Origin: Lachnospiraceae bacterium
GTDB lineage: Bacteria; Bacillota; Clostridia; Lachnospirales; Lachnospiraceae
Direction: 5' to 3'
NCBI GenBank assembly: GCA_017618075.1
Contig: JAFZUY010000044.1
Span: 1 to 64,000, forward strand
Length of the DNA: 64,000 bases
The position numbers were made by a program, and so were the translations under genes. Of this stretch, positions 1 to 8,900 are shown in pieces; position 1 is the stretch's first letter; every line of letters starts with the position of its first letter. The notes below the pieces were generated by a model, which ran no database searches, was not told the origin of the DNA, and saw only the letters and a program-made list of their open reading frames with translations.

Positions 1-53
1 TAAAAGAATATATAGATTATTACAACAATAAAAGGATAAAAGAAAAACTAAAA

Positions 54-86
54 GGACTTAGTCCTGTGCAATACAGAACTAAGTCC
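54..86 (-). terminator. Intrinsic terminator of the tandem lipoprotein unit
   Basis: A 9-bp stem (GGACTTAGT / ACTAAGTCC) with an inner CTGT/ACAG pair is followed, on the minus strand, by a T-rich run. It lies about 85 bases past the stop codon of the lipoprotein gene at 171-1556, so it would end that transcript. The rest of 1-170 shows no gene. Confidence 0.75.
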
Positions 87-170
87 ATAGAAGTTGCTTA
101 ACAATTAATTAAAGTGTCCAACATTTGGGGTTCACTTCATTAATTTCCGAGGTGTTAATTTTTTATGATT

Positions 171-1556
171 CTACCAGACTCTGTCGAGATATTCGTATGA
201 AGCAGTAATCTGACCGTATGAGATTACATTGTCCGGATTGTCTTTATTTAACTTTTCAAAGAGTGTTTCGGCATCGATGAGCTGGTTGAGGATTGTGAGT
301 TTCGGGTCAATCGCTTCTTTAAGTGCGAATACATATACCCTGTAATTATGTGGCTCTCGAGGCTGAGGACCGTAGAATTCATCTTCACCAAGCGCACCGA
401 GATCAAGATGATTTGTTTCGCTTGTGCTGTAAGCGTGCAGAAGATAATCGCCCTGGTCAACGTCAATCATCATTATCGCGTAAACTGTTGCGCCGTCGAC
501 TTTTTCCCAGGAAAGTTCGGGACTTATATTGCCGTTAATGCCACCGGTTTCTTTTATCCATTCACCGTAAAAGATGCTCTCGCTCTTTACTTCAAATGTA
601 TCGAGGTTATCGAGGACTTTGGCATTTTCAATATCTGTATTTTCATCCGACATAATAAGATTATAAAGTGGTTTGGTTATAAATGAACTTCCCACGCCGG
701 GCGTAAAGAATACTTCACCGTTATCGGATATCAGTTTGAAAGAAAGAATTCCGTCGTCGTTGACAGTTCCTTCCGTGCAGGTAAAATCAACGCTATTTTT
801 TTCATCACCGTTAATGTAAAATACTGTTCCGCTGAATTTGGTTCCGATTTTGGTTTCATATACGGAAGCATCTTCATTCGAAAGAACGGCAATTATGTTT
901 AGGTTTTTCATAAAATGAACATAAACCTTTGAGCCTTCTTCAAAAGAGAGACCACCTTCAAAAAGCTTTGAAAGTTCTTCTACATTTTCGCTGTCGGCTG
1001 CCCAGTTGCTTCCGTTATATTCGTTAGCTTTTACAACCCATTCAGACCATGATTTGGAAGCAAGGCTCCATTCGTCGCCTTCTTTGGTAAATTCCGCATA
1101 ACATACGATGTACTGCGGACCTTTGCCCGAAATATTCTGAGGGATGACTTTGTATTTAACGGTATCCGTATCTTCTTTTACCTCATGTGATAAAAGAACC
1201 ATTCCTTCATAAGAATCTTTTCTTAATTCTTTTACGATTGCCTCCACAGGAGCACCGCCTGCGGTTTCGTCGTATTCCGCGTTTACCTTGCAAAGATCTT
1301 CGTAAATATATGAATTGTCCGGCTCTATGATAATTTCTTTTTTAACTGTTTCTGTATTTTCGCCGTCTGAAGTATCTGAATCATCGACAGCGCCATCGTT
1401 ATCCGATGAAAGAACATCTTCGTTTTCGGAATTACCCGCAATAACCGTTTCGGTGTTTACGGTACTGCCGGTATCAACGCCCTGTGTGCTTTCGCATCCG
1501 GAAAACATAAGCATAACGGCAATCAGAGAAGAGCATAATAAAAATATTTTTTTCAT
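171..1556 (-). CDS. Lipoprotein with PEBP-like C-terminal domain (tandem paralog B)
   Basis: A 461-residue predicted lipoprotein. The signal peptide ends in the lipobox FSGC at about residue 21, followed by an acidic, Ser/Thr-rich linker (about 22-75). The central region matches no family I recognise. Residues about 340-430 resemble the phosphatidylethanolamine-binding (YbhB/YbcL, Raf-kinase-inhibitor-like) fold: SPELSWE, then a MIDVD strand, an LHAY segment, and GPQPREPHNYRVYVFAL, which parallels the family GPxPPxxxHRYxFxLYAL. The classical DPDAP motif is degenerate, so ligand binding is uncertain. The gene follows a close paralog at 1699-3078. The two share the N-terminus, the linker and the C-terminal domain, so this is a tandem duplication. 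The start is supported by the run of G before TTTTTTATG. The ligand is unknown; an outer-face binding or sensing role is inference. Confidence 0.8.
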   Translation of the reverse strand: MKKIFLLCSSLIAVMLMFSGCESTQGVDTGSTVNTETVIAGNSENEDVLSSDNDGAVDDSDTSDGENTETVKKEIIIEPDNSYIYEDLCKVNAEYDETAGGAPVEAIVKELRKDSYEGMVLLSHEVKEDTDTVKYKVIPQNISGKGPQYIVCYAEFTKEGDEWSLASKSWSEWVVKANEYNGSNWAADSENVEELSKLFEGGLSFEEGSKVYVHFMKNLNIIAVLSNEDASVYETKIGTKFSGTVFYINGDEKNSVDFTCTEGTVNDDGILSFKLISDNGEVFFTPGVGSSFITKPLYNLIMSDENTDIENAKVLDNLDTFEVKSESIFYGEWIKETGGINGNISPELSWEKVDGATVYAIMMIDVDQGDYLLHAYSTSETNHLDLGALGEDEFYGPQPREPHNYRVYVFALKEAIDPKLTILNQLIDAETLFEKLNKDNPDNVISYGQITASYEYLDRVW

Positions 1557-1602
1557 AAAAAACCCCCTTTTGTATTTCCATTATACAAAAGGGAGGTTTT
1601 AT
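1557..1602 (-). promoter_or_regulatory. Terminator-like hairpin carrying the ribosome site and a -10 box of paralog B
   Basis: On the minus strand a 15-bp inverted repeat (arms AACCTCCCTTTTGTAT and ATACAAAAGGGGGTT, one bulge) is followed by TTTTTTATG. The right arm supplies the Shine-Dalgarno run for the 171-1556 gene. A TATAAT sits at the loop (revcomp of 1580-1585), but no good -35 lies 17 bases before it. A transcript starting there would lose the left arm and expose the ribosome site. Read-through RNA would keep the hairpin closed or terminate. Confidence 0.55.
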
Positions 1603-1614
1603 TTAAAAGAAAAA

Positions 1615-1643
1615 TATGCACGGATTTTAGTATTATCTGCATG
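1615..1643. promoter_or_regulatory. Copy 1 of conserved inverted-repeat box, putative AraC-family operator
   Basis: TATGCAC(G)GAT, a centre TTTAGTATT and ATCTGCATG form an imperfect inverted repeat. It is almost identical to the box at 3139-3168. Both lie about 60 bases upstream of a lipoprotein start and just upstream of where a weak -35 would be. Conservation between the copies is visible in the sequence. Binding by the neighbouring AraC protein is inference, and a duplication scar is the alternative. Confidence 0.5.
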
Positions 1644-1698
1644 TAATGATATTTTTCCTTAAGACCAAAGGAGTTACCCCTTCACCCGGTGCATTTTT

Positions 1699-3078
1699 TT
1701 ACCATACTCTGCCGAGATATTCATACGATGCCGTAACCGTTCCGTATGCAATTACGTTTCCGGGATTGTCTTTGTTAAGCAGATCGAAAAGATGTTCCGG
1801 ATGGCAGTTCTGTTTGGCGACTCTTAAGCCGGGATCCACGGCTTCTTTAAGTGCAAATACATATACCTTGTAATTGTGAGGGCTCGGAGGGATGGGGCCT
1901 AAGAATTCGTCATCACCAAGTTCGCCTAAATCAAGATGGGTTGTATCACTCGTTCTGTATCCGTGAAGAAAATAATCATCCGTGTCAAGGTCTGTTATCA
2001 TTACTGCGTATGCGCCGGCTCCGTCTACTTTTTCCCAGGACAGCTCGGGACTTACGTTTCCGTTCTGGCCGCCTGTTTCTTTTATCCATTCACCGTAAAA
2101 GATACTTTTGCTCGTGACTTCAAAGGTATCGAGATTTTCGATTACGTCAGCCTTGCTTAAGTCATCGGTTTCACCGGAAATACACAGTTTATAAAATCCA
2201 TCGGATATAAAACTGTTTCCGTTTCCGGGTTCGAAATCTGCTTCTCCGTTATCCGTTACAAGTTTGAATGAAAGAAGTCCTTCGTCATTTACAATACCTT
2301 CCGTACAGGTAAAGTCGATCGATTTATTTTCCTCATCGTTTATGTAATATATGCTTCCGCCGAAGGATGTTCCGAATTTTGTTTCAAATACGGAAGGGTC
2401 ATCATTTTTAAGTACGGAGATTAAATACAGGTTTCTCTTAATATGTATATAAACATTTGAGCCTTCTTTGAATTCAAAACCGCTTTCAAAAAGTTTGGCA
2501 AAATCTTTTGCTTCTTCGGAATCTGTAACCCAACTGCTTCCGCTTAATTCGTTTCTTTTTATAACCCATTCGGACCATTCTTTGGAAGAAAGACTCCATT
2601 CGTCACCTTCTTTGGTAAATACCACATTGCACATGATATACGGACGGGCTTTGTCTGAAATATCCGTCGGAATGACTTTGTATTTGACGGTATCGGTATT
2701 TTCTGTTACCTCATGCGATAAAAGAACCATTCCTTCATAAGAATCTTTTCTTAATTCTTTTACGATTGTATCAACAGGAGCACCGCCTGCGGTTTCGTCG
2801 TATTCCGCATTTACCTTGCACAGTCCTTCGAATATATATGAATTGTCGGGTTCAATGATGATTTCCTTTTTTACGGTTTCCGCATTTTCACCGTCCGGAG
2901 TAATCAAATCATCGACAGTGTTATCCGATGAAAGAACATCTTCGTTTTCCGAATCGGCTACAATAACCGTTTCTGTGTTTGCGGTACTGCCGGTATCAAC
3001 TCCCTGTGTGCTTTCGCATCCGGAAAACATAAGCATAACGGCAAGCAGGGAAGAGCATAATATATAATTTTTTCTCAT
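1699..3078 (-). CDS. Lipoprotein with PEBP-like C-terminal domain (tandem paralog A)
   Basis: A 459-residue paralog of the 171-1556 product. It shares the same lipobox (FSGC), the ESTQGVDTGST linker start, the ETAGGAPV region, and a C-terminal PEBP-like segment (SPELSWEKVDGAGAYAVMI ... GPIPPSPHNYKVYVFAL). GPIPPSPHNY is closer to the YbhB/YbcL consensus than in paralog B, suggesting this copy is nearer the ancestral form. I place the start at 3078 (MRKNY) because AAAGGAGG lies 8 bases upstream. An in-frame ATG at 3111 would add 11 residues but lies inside the hairpin that carries this ribosome site. The AraC-type gene is immediately upstream on the same strand. Function is unknown; a surface-exposed ligand-binding role is inference. 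Confidence 0.8.
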   Translation of the reverse strand: MRKNYILCSSLLAVMLMFSGCESTQGVDTGSTANTETVIVADSENEDVLSSDNTVDDLITPDGENAETVKKEIIIEPDNSYIFEGLCKVNAEYDETAGGAPVDTIVKELRKDSYEGMVLLSHEVTENTDTVKYKVIPTDISDKARPYIMCNVVFTKEGDEWSLSSKEWSEWVIKRNELSGSSWVTDSEEAKDFAKLFESGFEFKEGSNVYIHIKRNLYLISVLKNDDPSVFETKFGTSFGGSIYYINDEENKSIDFTCTEGIVNDEGLLSFKLVTDNGEADFEPGNGNSFISDGFYKLCISGETDDLSKADVIENLDTFEVTSKSIFYGEWIKETGGQNGNVSPELSWEKVDGAGAYAVMITDLDTDDYFLHGYRTSDTTHLDLGELGDDEFLGPIPPSPHNYKVYVFALKEAVDPGLRVAKQNCHPEHLFDLLNKDNPGNVIAYGTVTASYEYLGRVW

Positions 3079-3080
3079 AA

Positions 3081-3120
3081 TAAAACCTCCTTTTGTACTT
3101 TCATCATACAAAAGGAGGAT
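3081..3120 (-). promoter_or_regulatory. Hairpin carrying ribosome site and -10-like box of paralog A
   Basis: A perfect 12-bp inverted repeat (CCTCCTTTTGTA / TACAAAAGGAGG, 9-base loop) is followed on the minus strand by TTTTATTATG. The right arm contains the AGGAGG of the 1699-3078 gene. TATGAT lies at the loop edge (revcomp of 3103-3108). The layout is the same as at 1557-1602, so the device was duplicated with the gene. It could also terminate the AraC transcript. Confidence 0.55.
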
Positions 3121-3138
3121 TATTTTTAAGAAGAAATA

Positions 3139-3168
3139 TATGCACAGATTTTAGTATTATCTGCACGT
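3139..3168. promoter_or_regulatory. Copy 2 of conserved inverted-repeat box, putative AraC-family operator
   Basis: TATGCACAGAT - TTTAGTATT - ATCTGCACG is nearly identical to 1615-1643. It overlaps the last codons and stop (3157-3159) of the AraC-type gene, and its centre lies about 57 bases upstream of the start site expected from the TATGAT at 3103-3108. That is a usual place for an activator at a promoter with a poor -35. Confidence 0.5.
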
Positions 3169-4074
3169 TGAGTTGGAATTTCTGTAAGCGGAGGGTGTAA
3201 AGCCCGTTTGCTTTTTGAAAATCTTTGTAAAATAATTTGAATCGGAATATCCGACGCGGGCTGCAACTTCGCCTATAGGAATTTCCGTGTTGCTTAATAT
3301 TATTTTTGCCATGTCAATTCTTAAATCCATCAGGTAATTAAGGCAGGTTTTAGATGTTTTATCAAGGAAGATACTGTTTAATTTGTTTCGGTTTAAATTA
3401 AACTTTTTGGTAAGTGACTCAAGAGAAATTGCATCGTTGTAATGTTCGCTTAAAAATTCGGTGATCAATGAGAAGACCGTATCATCTTCGGATAAAATTT
3501 CTTTGTTTCCCCAAAAAGTCTGTATCAAAAACTCGGTGAAGAAAAGCAACTCCATCAGATAGGACCTGCTTCTGCAGGGCCAGAAACCGTCATGCTGGAT
3601 TGTCAGTTCTTTTTCGATGGAATCCATAAGACCTTTGATTTTGTTTAACTCAACCATCGAGAGAGGGATTATTTTATTTTCAAATTCTTCGGTTTTGAAA
3701 AAGTATATGATAAGTTGATAATCCTGATAAACGGTGGTTCCGAAAGAATCTTCGTATTTTCCGTCATGCAGAGCCTCAAGAGAGAATTCATCTCTTATAG
3801 CCGAGGGCTTAAAATACAAAACCGTATCGCTTGCTTTGCCAACTACTTTTATATCGGGACAGTCTTTGTCTGATAAAAAAATAAGTGAGGGCTCTTTTAT
3901 CGTATAAGAATTGCCGTTATTGTTCAGTTTAATTTCACCCTTTTCGTGAAGAATTAATTTAAAGACTGTTTTATCTTTTGAGTTTTCCGCAAGCTTGCCG
4001 TTTTTTTCGACAACCATTTCGACTATTCTTCCCCAGTTGGGATCGTAGGATTTTGTGTAAAGGTTCATATTCAT
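3157..4074 (-). CDS. AraC-family transcriptional regulator
   Basis: A 305-residue DNA-binding regulator. The C-terminal ~100 residues hold the double helix-turn-helix of the AraC/XylS family: ISLESLTKKFNLNRNKLNSIF, then IPIGEVAARVGYSDSNYFTKIFKKQTGFTPSAYR, with the typical GY.D..YF..FKK..G.TP..YR signature. The N-terminal ~150 residues look like a cupin-type effector domain (KGEIKLNNNGNSYTI, an arabinose-binding-like strand pattern), but the effector is not identifiable. The start is supported by GAGGAGAC five bases upstream. It sits between the GtrII-like gene (23-base gap) and the two lipoprotein genes, all on the minus strand. The natural inference is that it controls those lipoproteins through the boxes at 1615 and 3139. 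AraC assignment is firm; the target is inference. Confidence 0.93.
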   Translation of the reverse strand: MNMNLYTKSYDPNWGRIVEMVVEKNGKLAENSKDKTVFKLILHEKGEIKLNNNGNSYTIKEPSLIFLSDKDCPDIKVVGKASDTVLYFKPSAIRDEFSLEALHDGKYEDSFGTTVYQDYQLIIYFFKTEEFENKIIPLSMVELNKIKGLMDSIEKELTIQHDGFWPCRSRSYLMELLFFTEFLIQTFWGNKEILSEDDTVFSLITEFLSEHYNDAISLESLTKKFNLNRNKLNSIFLDKTSKTCLNYLMDLRIDMAKIILSNTEIPIGEVAARVGYSDSNYFTKIFKKQTGFTPSAYRNSNSTCR

Positions 4075-4097
4075 GTCTCCTCATCTATTAAACAGAA

Positions 4098-5723
4098 TTA
4101 ATAATTTCCAAGATTAACCACAACGTAACCATCGGCCTGCTCAATGTAACCTTCGTCAGGATACGAAGGAAGGTTGGCAGCCGTTTCTTTTGCTTTTTTC
4201 ATATAAATGCTTTTCTCGGGCTTGTTGTATTCATATCCGAGACACTCCATGGCGGAAATAGCGCGGTTCGTAGAGAAGAAATATTCCGGATTCGTTTTCG
4301 AATCAAGAGTAAAAGCGTTTATTAATATATATTCTTTTTGCTTTGAGTCATATTGATATCCAAAACCACCACATTCATAGGGCAGAGTACCGATAAAGAT
4401 AACCGGATTCAAGGGATATGCCGAATCACAGTGGTAGTTTTTAAGATCTTCGGCAATGGCAGTAAGATGTTTTCTGTCGGATTTGTTAATCATCATTCTT
4501 GTATATGTAAGTCTTAGTGTCGGAATCAGATTAAGCAAAAGAATAATGATAAGTCCGCCTGTTAAGAAGTAAATCATAAAAGAATGCGACTTCTTTTTTG
4601 AATCGTCAGCCTTTTCTTCTTCATCGTTATCATCGTCATCTTTGTGAAACCTGGAAAGTTTTTTTACTTCTTTTATGAACAAAACAAATTTTTCTGTAAC
4701 GCCGTAGGTAAAGAAACATAAAAATGCAATCGAAAACGGAAGAGCGAGCTGCGTTCTTGAATCGGGCTCAAAACCCTGGATGATGGCAATGACAAACGGT
4801 CCGATTATAAGTCCCGCAAAACCGAGCAGTGAAAATAAAAGTGTGAATTTTTCGTTTTTATTCCATACCGTTATGAAAAGTGCGATAAGAGCCAAAAGTG
4901 AAAGAACTATCGATACCGCGAACGCAAATGTATACATCGGAGTTTCTGCAAGGAGAACCACTCTGAAGTAATGCTTCACGAAGTGATAGCAGGTATCGAA
5001 AGGATACTGCTTCCACATGATCTTGTCGGAAAAATAACTGCTTTTTTCGCAGAAGATAAAAGTTACCAGGCGGTTTAAGAAAAATGCTGCTACAAACTGC
5101 AAAGCCATTACAATGAAAGCTTTAACTTTGTCATATTCAATATTGTTTAAGAAAAGCATCAGGAAAATGCCTGCATATATAACAAGCATTATATTAAGCA
5201 TGCTCTGATAAATACCGAATGAAAGTACATTAAGAACTACCGGTATCGGCAGGAAAATAAGTTTGTCAGTTTCCATGAATTTTATGAACAGGATTCCCGA
5301 TACAACTGTAAGGAAAATTCCAAACAGTACTTCGAACGACTGGAATTTAAAGTAATACTGCTCGCAGAAGGTCGGGAAAATCAGAGTAATCGCCGAGAGA
5401 ATGAATAGTGTAACGGAATTTGCTTTCTTATTTAAAAGATAAAAGAGATAGGAGAGAGCAAATACCGTGAGTATTGCCGTGATTATAAAAAGCACGCCTT
5501 CGAGGATTCTGTTGTAAGGGGTGAATGTGATTTTTTTAAGAATTATCAGAGTGTAACGGCCGAGCTCGTTCCAGTTGTAGATTTTACCCTTTGCACCCTG
5601 AACATATTCGAGATCGGCACAGTATGATGCGGTAAAAACAAGAGGCGAATAAATGAGCGCGACGAATGCTCCGAAAAGCAACGTATATATTGTATTCTTT
5701 TTGATATATTGAAGAAAATTCAT
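4098..5723 (-). CDS. GtrII-like polytopic membrane protein (putative glucosyltransferase)
   Basis: A 541-residue integral membrane protein with about ten hydrophobic segments, a charged DDDDNDEEE loop near residue 365, another membrane segment, and an outer C-terminal domain. The N-terminal half (SPLVFTASYCADLEY, an early charged motif after the first helix, and SFGIYQSMLNIM) resembles the GtrII family of O-antigen glucosyltransferases, which use a polyprenyl-linked glucose donor on the outer face of the membrane. This is recognition by eye, so moderate confidence. I choose the start at 5723 because AAAGGGG precedes it; an in-frame ATG at 5786 would add 21 charged residues. It stands at the head of a four-gene minus-strand run with the AraC gene and the lipoproteins. 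Confidence 0.7.
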   Translation of the reverse strand: MNFLQYIKKNTIYTLLFGAFVALIYSPLVFTASYCADLEYVQGAKGKIYNWNELGRYTLIILKKITFTPYNRILEGVLFIITAILTVFALSYLFYLLNKKANSVTLFILSAITLIFPTFCEQYYFKFQSFEVLFGIFLTVVSGILFIKFMETDKLIFLPIPVVLNVLSFGIYQSMLNIMLVIYAGIFLMLFLNNIEYDKVKAFIVMALQFVAAFFLNRLVTFIFCEKSSYFSDKIMWKQYPFDTCYHFVKHYFRVVLLAETPMYTFAFAVSIVLSLLALIALFITVWNKNEKFTLLFSLLGFAGLIIGPFVIAIIQGFEPDSRTQLALPFSIAFLCFFTYGVTEKFVLFIKEVKKLSRFHKDDDDNDEEEKADDSKKKSHSFMIYFLTGGLIIILLLNLIPTLRLTYTRMMINKSDRKHLTAIAEDLKNYHCDSAYPLNPVIFIGTLPYECGGFGYQYDSKQKEYILINAFTLDSKTNPEYFFSTNRAISAMECLGYEYNKPEKSIYMKKAKETAANLPSYPDEGYIEQADGYVVVNLGNY

Positions 5724-5814
5724 TCGTAAACCCCTTTTACAAACACGGACAGAATGTATGAATCTGTCGAATAAAGTATAAAGCATTTTCCTTTTATTAT
5801 CAACGAATTGTTTG

Positions 5815-5843
5815 TTTACAAAAAGGTGATTTTATTCTATAAT
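5815..5843 (+). promoter_or_regulatory. Sigma-A type promoter of the PFOR gene
   Basis: TTTACA at 5815-5820, a 17-base spacer and TATAAT at 5838-5843. This predicts transcription from about 5850, giving a leader near 95 bases long before the PFOR start. Confidence 0.75.
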
Positions 5844-5857
5844 TTTTACTGTGCGAC

Positions 5858-5907
5858 CTTAAAAGGGTTGCTTGATTTTGTGACGTCAAAAATCAAGTTC
5901 TTTTAAG
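5858..5907 (+). promoter_or_regulatory. Long stem-loop in the PFOR mRNA leader
   Basis: Nested inverted repeats: outer CTTAAAAG / CTTTTAAG (5858-5865 with 5900-5907) and inner CTTGATTTT / AAAATCAAG (from 5871 and to 5896) around GTGACGTC. No T-run follows, so it is not a terminator. A 5'-stabilising hairpin for a very abundant mRNA, or a protein-binding leader, is plausible; which one is unknown. Confidence 0.5.
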
Positions 5908-5946
5908 ATCGATTTCCTACGAAATATTTTTAAGGAGGCAAATATA

Positions 5947-8900
5947 ATGGCTAGAACAAAACAGTCAATGGATGGTAATACCGCTGCCGCTCATGTAGCT
6001 TATGCGTTTACTGAAGTTGCAGGTATTTATCCCATCACACCTTCCTCACCTATGGCTGACTATGTAGATCAGTGGTCGGCAGAGGGAAGAAAGAACATTT
6101 TCGGCAATACTGTTACAGTTACCGAAATGCAGTCTGAAGCAGGTGCCGCAGGTACGGTTCACGGTTCACTTGCAGCAGGTGCCATCACTACAACATTTAC
6201 CGCATCACAGGGTCTCTTACTTATGATTCCCAATATGTACAAAATAGCTGCAGAGCAGTTACCTTGTGTATTCGATGTATCTGCTCGTTGTGTTGCAACA
6301 CAGTCACTTAACATTTTCGGTGATCATTCTGACGTATATGCTTGCCGTCAGACAGGTTTCGCAATGCTTGCAGAATCAGATCCTCAGGAAGTTATGGACC
6401 TCGCTCCCGTTGCTCATCTTTCAGCAATCGAAGGCAAAGTTCCTTTCCTTAACTTCTTCGACGGTTTCCGTACATCTCATGAAATCCAGAAGATTGAAAC
6501 ATGGGATTACGAAGATCTCAAAGAAATGTGCAATATGGAAGCAGTTGAAGCTTTCCGTGCACATGCACTTAACCCCGAGCATCCTTCAATGAGAGGTTCT
6601 CATGAAAACGATGACGTATTCTTCCAGCACAGAGAAGCTTGTAACTCAGTTTACGAAGCACTTCCCGCTGTAGTTGAGAAGTATATGAAGAAGATCAACG
6701 ACAAGCTCGGAACAGATTATGATTTATTCAACTACTATGGTGCAGCTGATGCTGACAGAGTAATCGTTGCTATGGGTTCCGTTTGTGACGTAACAGAAGA
6801 AGTTATCGATTACTTATTGGCTAAGGGTGAGAAAGTCGGACTTATCAAGGTTCGTTTATATCGTCCCTGGGTATCAAGTGCACTTCTTAAAGTTCTTCCC
6901 AAGACAGTTAAGAAAATCGCAGTTCTTGACAGAACAAAAGAGCCCGGTTCACTCGGTGAGCCTTTATATCTCGATGTTGCTACCACACTTCGTGAAGCAG
7001 GTCTTAACGACATCGTTCTTACAGGCGGACGTTACGGTCTTGGTTCTAAGGACACATGTCCTTCTTCAATCTTTGCAGTATACACAGAACTTGCAAAAGA
7101 TGCTCCTAAGGCTAGATTTACAATCGGTATCGTAGATGACGTTACTAACCTTTCATTACCTGAAGTTAAGCCCGCACCCATTACTTCTGCAGCAGGTACT
7201 GTAGAATGTAAGTTCTGGGGTCTCGGCGGTGACGGTACTGTTGGTGCTAACAAGAACTCTACCAAGATTATCGGTGACCATACAGACAAGTACATCCAGG
7301 CATACTTCCAGTATGACTCCAAGAAGACAGGCGGTATCACAATTTCTCACTTGAGATTTGGTGACAAGCCTATCAAGAGCCCTTACTACATCAACCAGGC
7401 TGACTTCGTTGCATGTCACAACCCTTCATATGTTGTTAAGGGATACAAGATGGTTCAGGACGTTAAGCCCGGCGGTATCTTCATGATCAACTGCCAGTGG
7501 TCTGACGAAGAATTAAATGAGCATATGCCTGCTGAAGCTAAGCAGTACATTGCTAAGAACAACATTAAGCTTTACACAATCAACGCTATCGACAAGGCTA
7601 TCGAAATCGGTATGGGTAAGAGAACAAACACAATCTTACAGTCCGCTTTCTTCAAACTTGCAAACGTTATGCCTATCGAAGAAGCAGTTGACTTTATGAA
7701 ACAGGCTGCTAAGAAGTCCTACTCCAAGAAGGGTGATGCAGTAGTTGAAATGAACTACAAGGCAATTGATGCCGGTGTAGATGCAATTCACGAAGTTGCA
7801 GTTCCCGCTGACTGGGCTAACGCAGTAGATAACAAGAAGGCTGTTGAAAGAGCAGGCCGTCCCGCTACAGTTAAGATGGTTAACGAATTACTCGATCCCA
7901 TCGGACTTATGGATGGTTACTCACTTCCTGTTTCCGCATTTGCTGACAGAGCAGACGGACAGTTCGAAACAGGTGCTTCAGCATACGAGAAGAGAGGTAC
8001 AGCAGTTATGGTTCCCGAGTGGAACGCAGAAGCTTGTCTCCAGTGTAACAGCTGTGCATTCGTATGTTCACATGCTACAATTCGTCCTTTCATCCTCGAT
8101 GCAAACGAAGTAGCAGCTGCTCCCGCAAATATCAAACTTGCAGATTCAAAGCATGCTAACGATCCTTCAATGAAGTATACAATGACTGTATCACCTCTTG
8201 ACTGTATGGGTTGCGGCGAATGTATCACAGTTTGTCCTAAGGCTAACGAAGCTCTTAAGATGGTTCCTCAGGAATCACAGGCAGCTGAACAGCCCGTATT
8301 TGATTATCTTGTTGCTAACGTTGGCAAGAAAGAGCTTAAGCCCGCACTTGCAAACGGCGTAACACCTATCAACTCTCAGTACAATCAGCCTCTCCTTGAG
8401 TTCTCAGGATCATGTGCAGGTTGTGCAGAAACATCTTACGCAAGACTTATTACACAGCTCTTCGGCGAGCATATGTATATTTCAAACGCTACAGGATGTT
8501 CATCCATCTGGGGCGGCCCTGCAGCTACATCACCTTACACAGTTAACAAGGATTCCAAGAAGGGTCCTGCTTGGTCTAACTCACTCTTCGAAGATAACGC
8601 AGAGCACGGCTTTGGTATGTACTTAGGCCAGAAGGTTCTTAGAAACCAGGCTATCGCTAAGATCGAAGAAATGATGCAGTCCGAAAAGGCAAGCGCAGAA
8701 TTCAAGGCAGCAGCTGAGAAGTTCATCGAAACAAAGGATTGCACAAACTGCAACTCCGAATATGCAGCAGCACTTGTTGCAGAACTTGAAAAAGCAGCAG
8801 CTGACGGATGTGATAAGGCTAAAGAAGTTCTTGCTAAGAAAGATTACCTTCCTAAGAAGTCTGTATGGATCTTCGGTGGTGACGGCTGGGCTTACGATAT

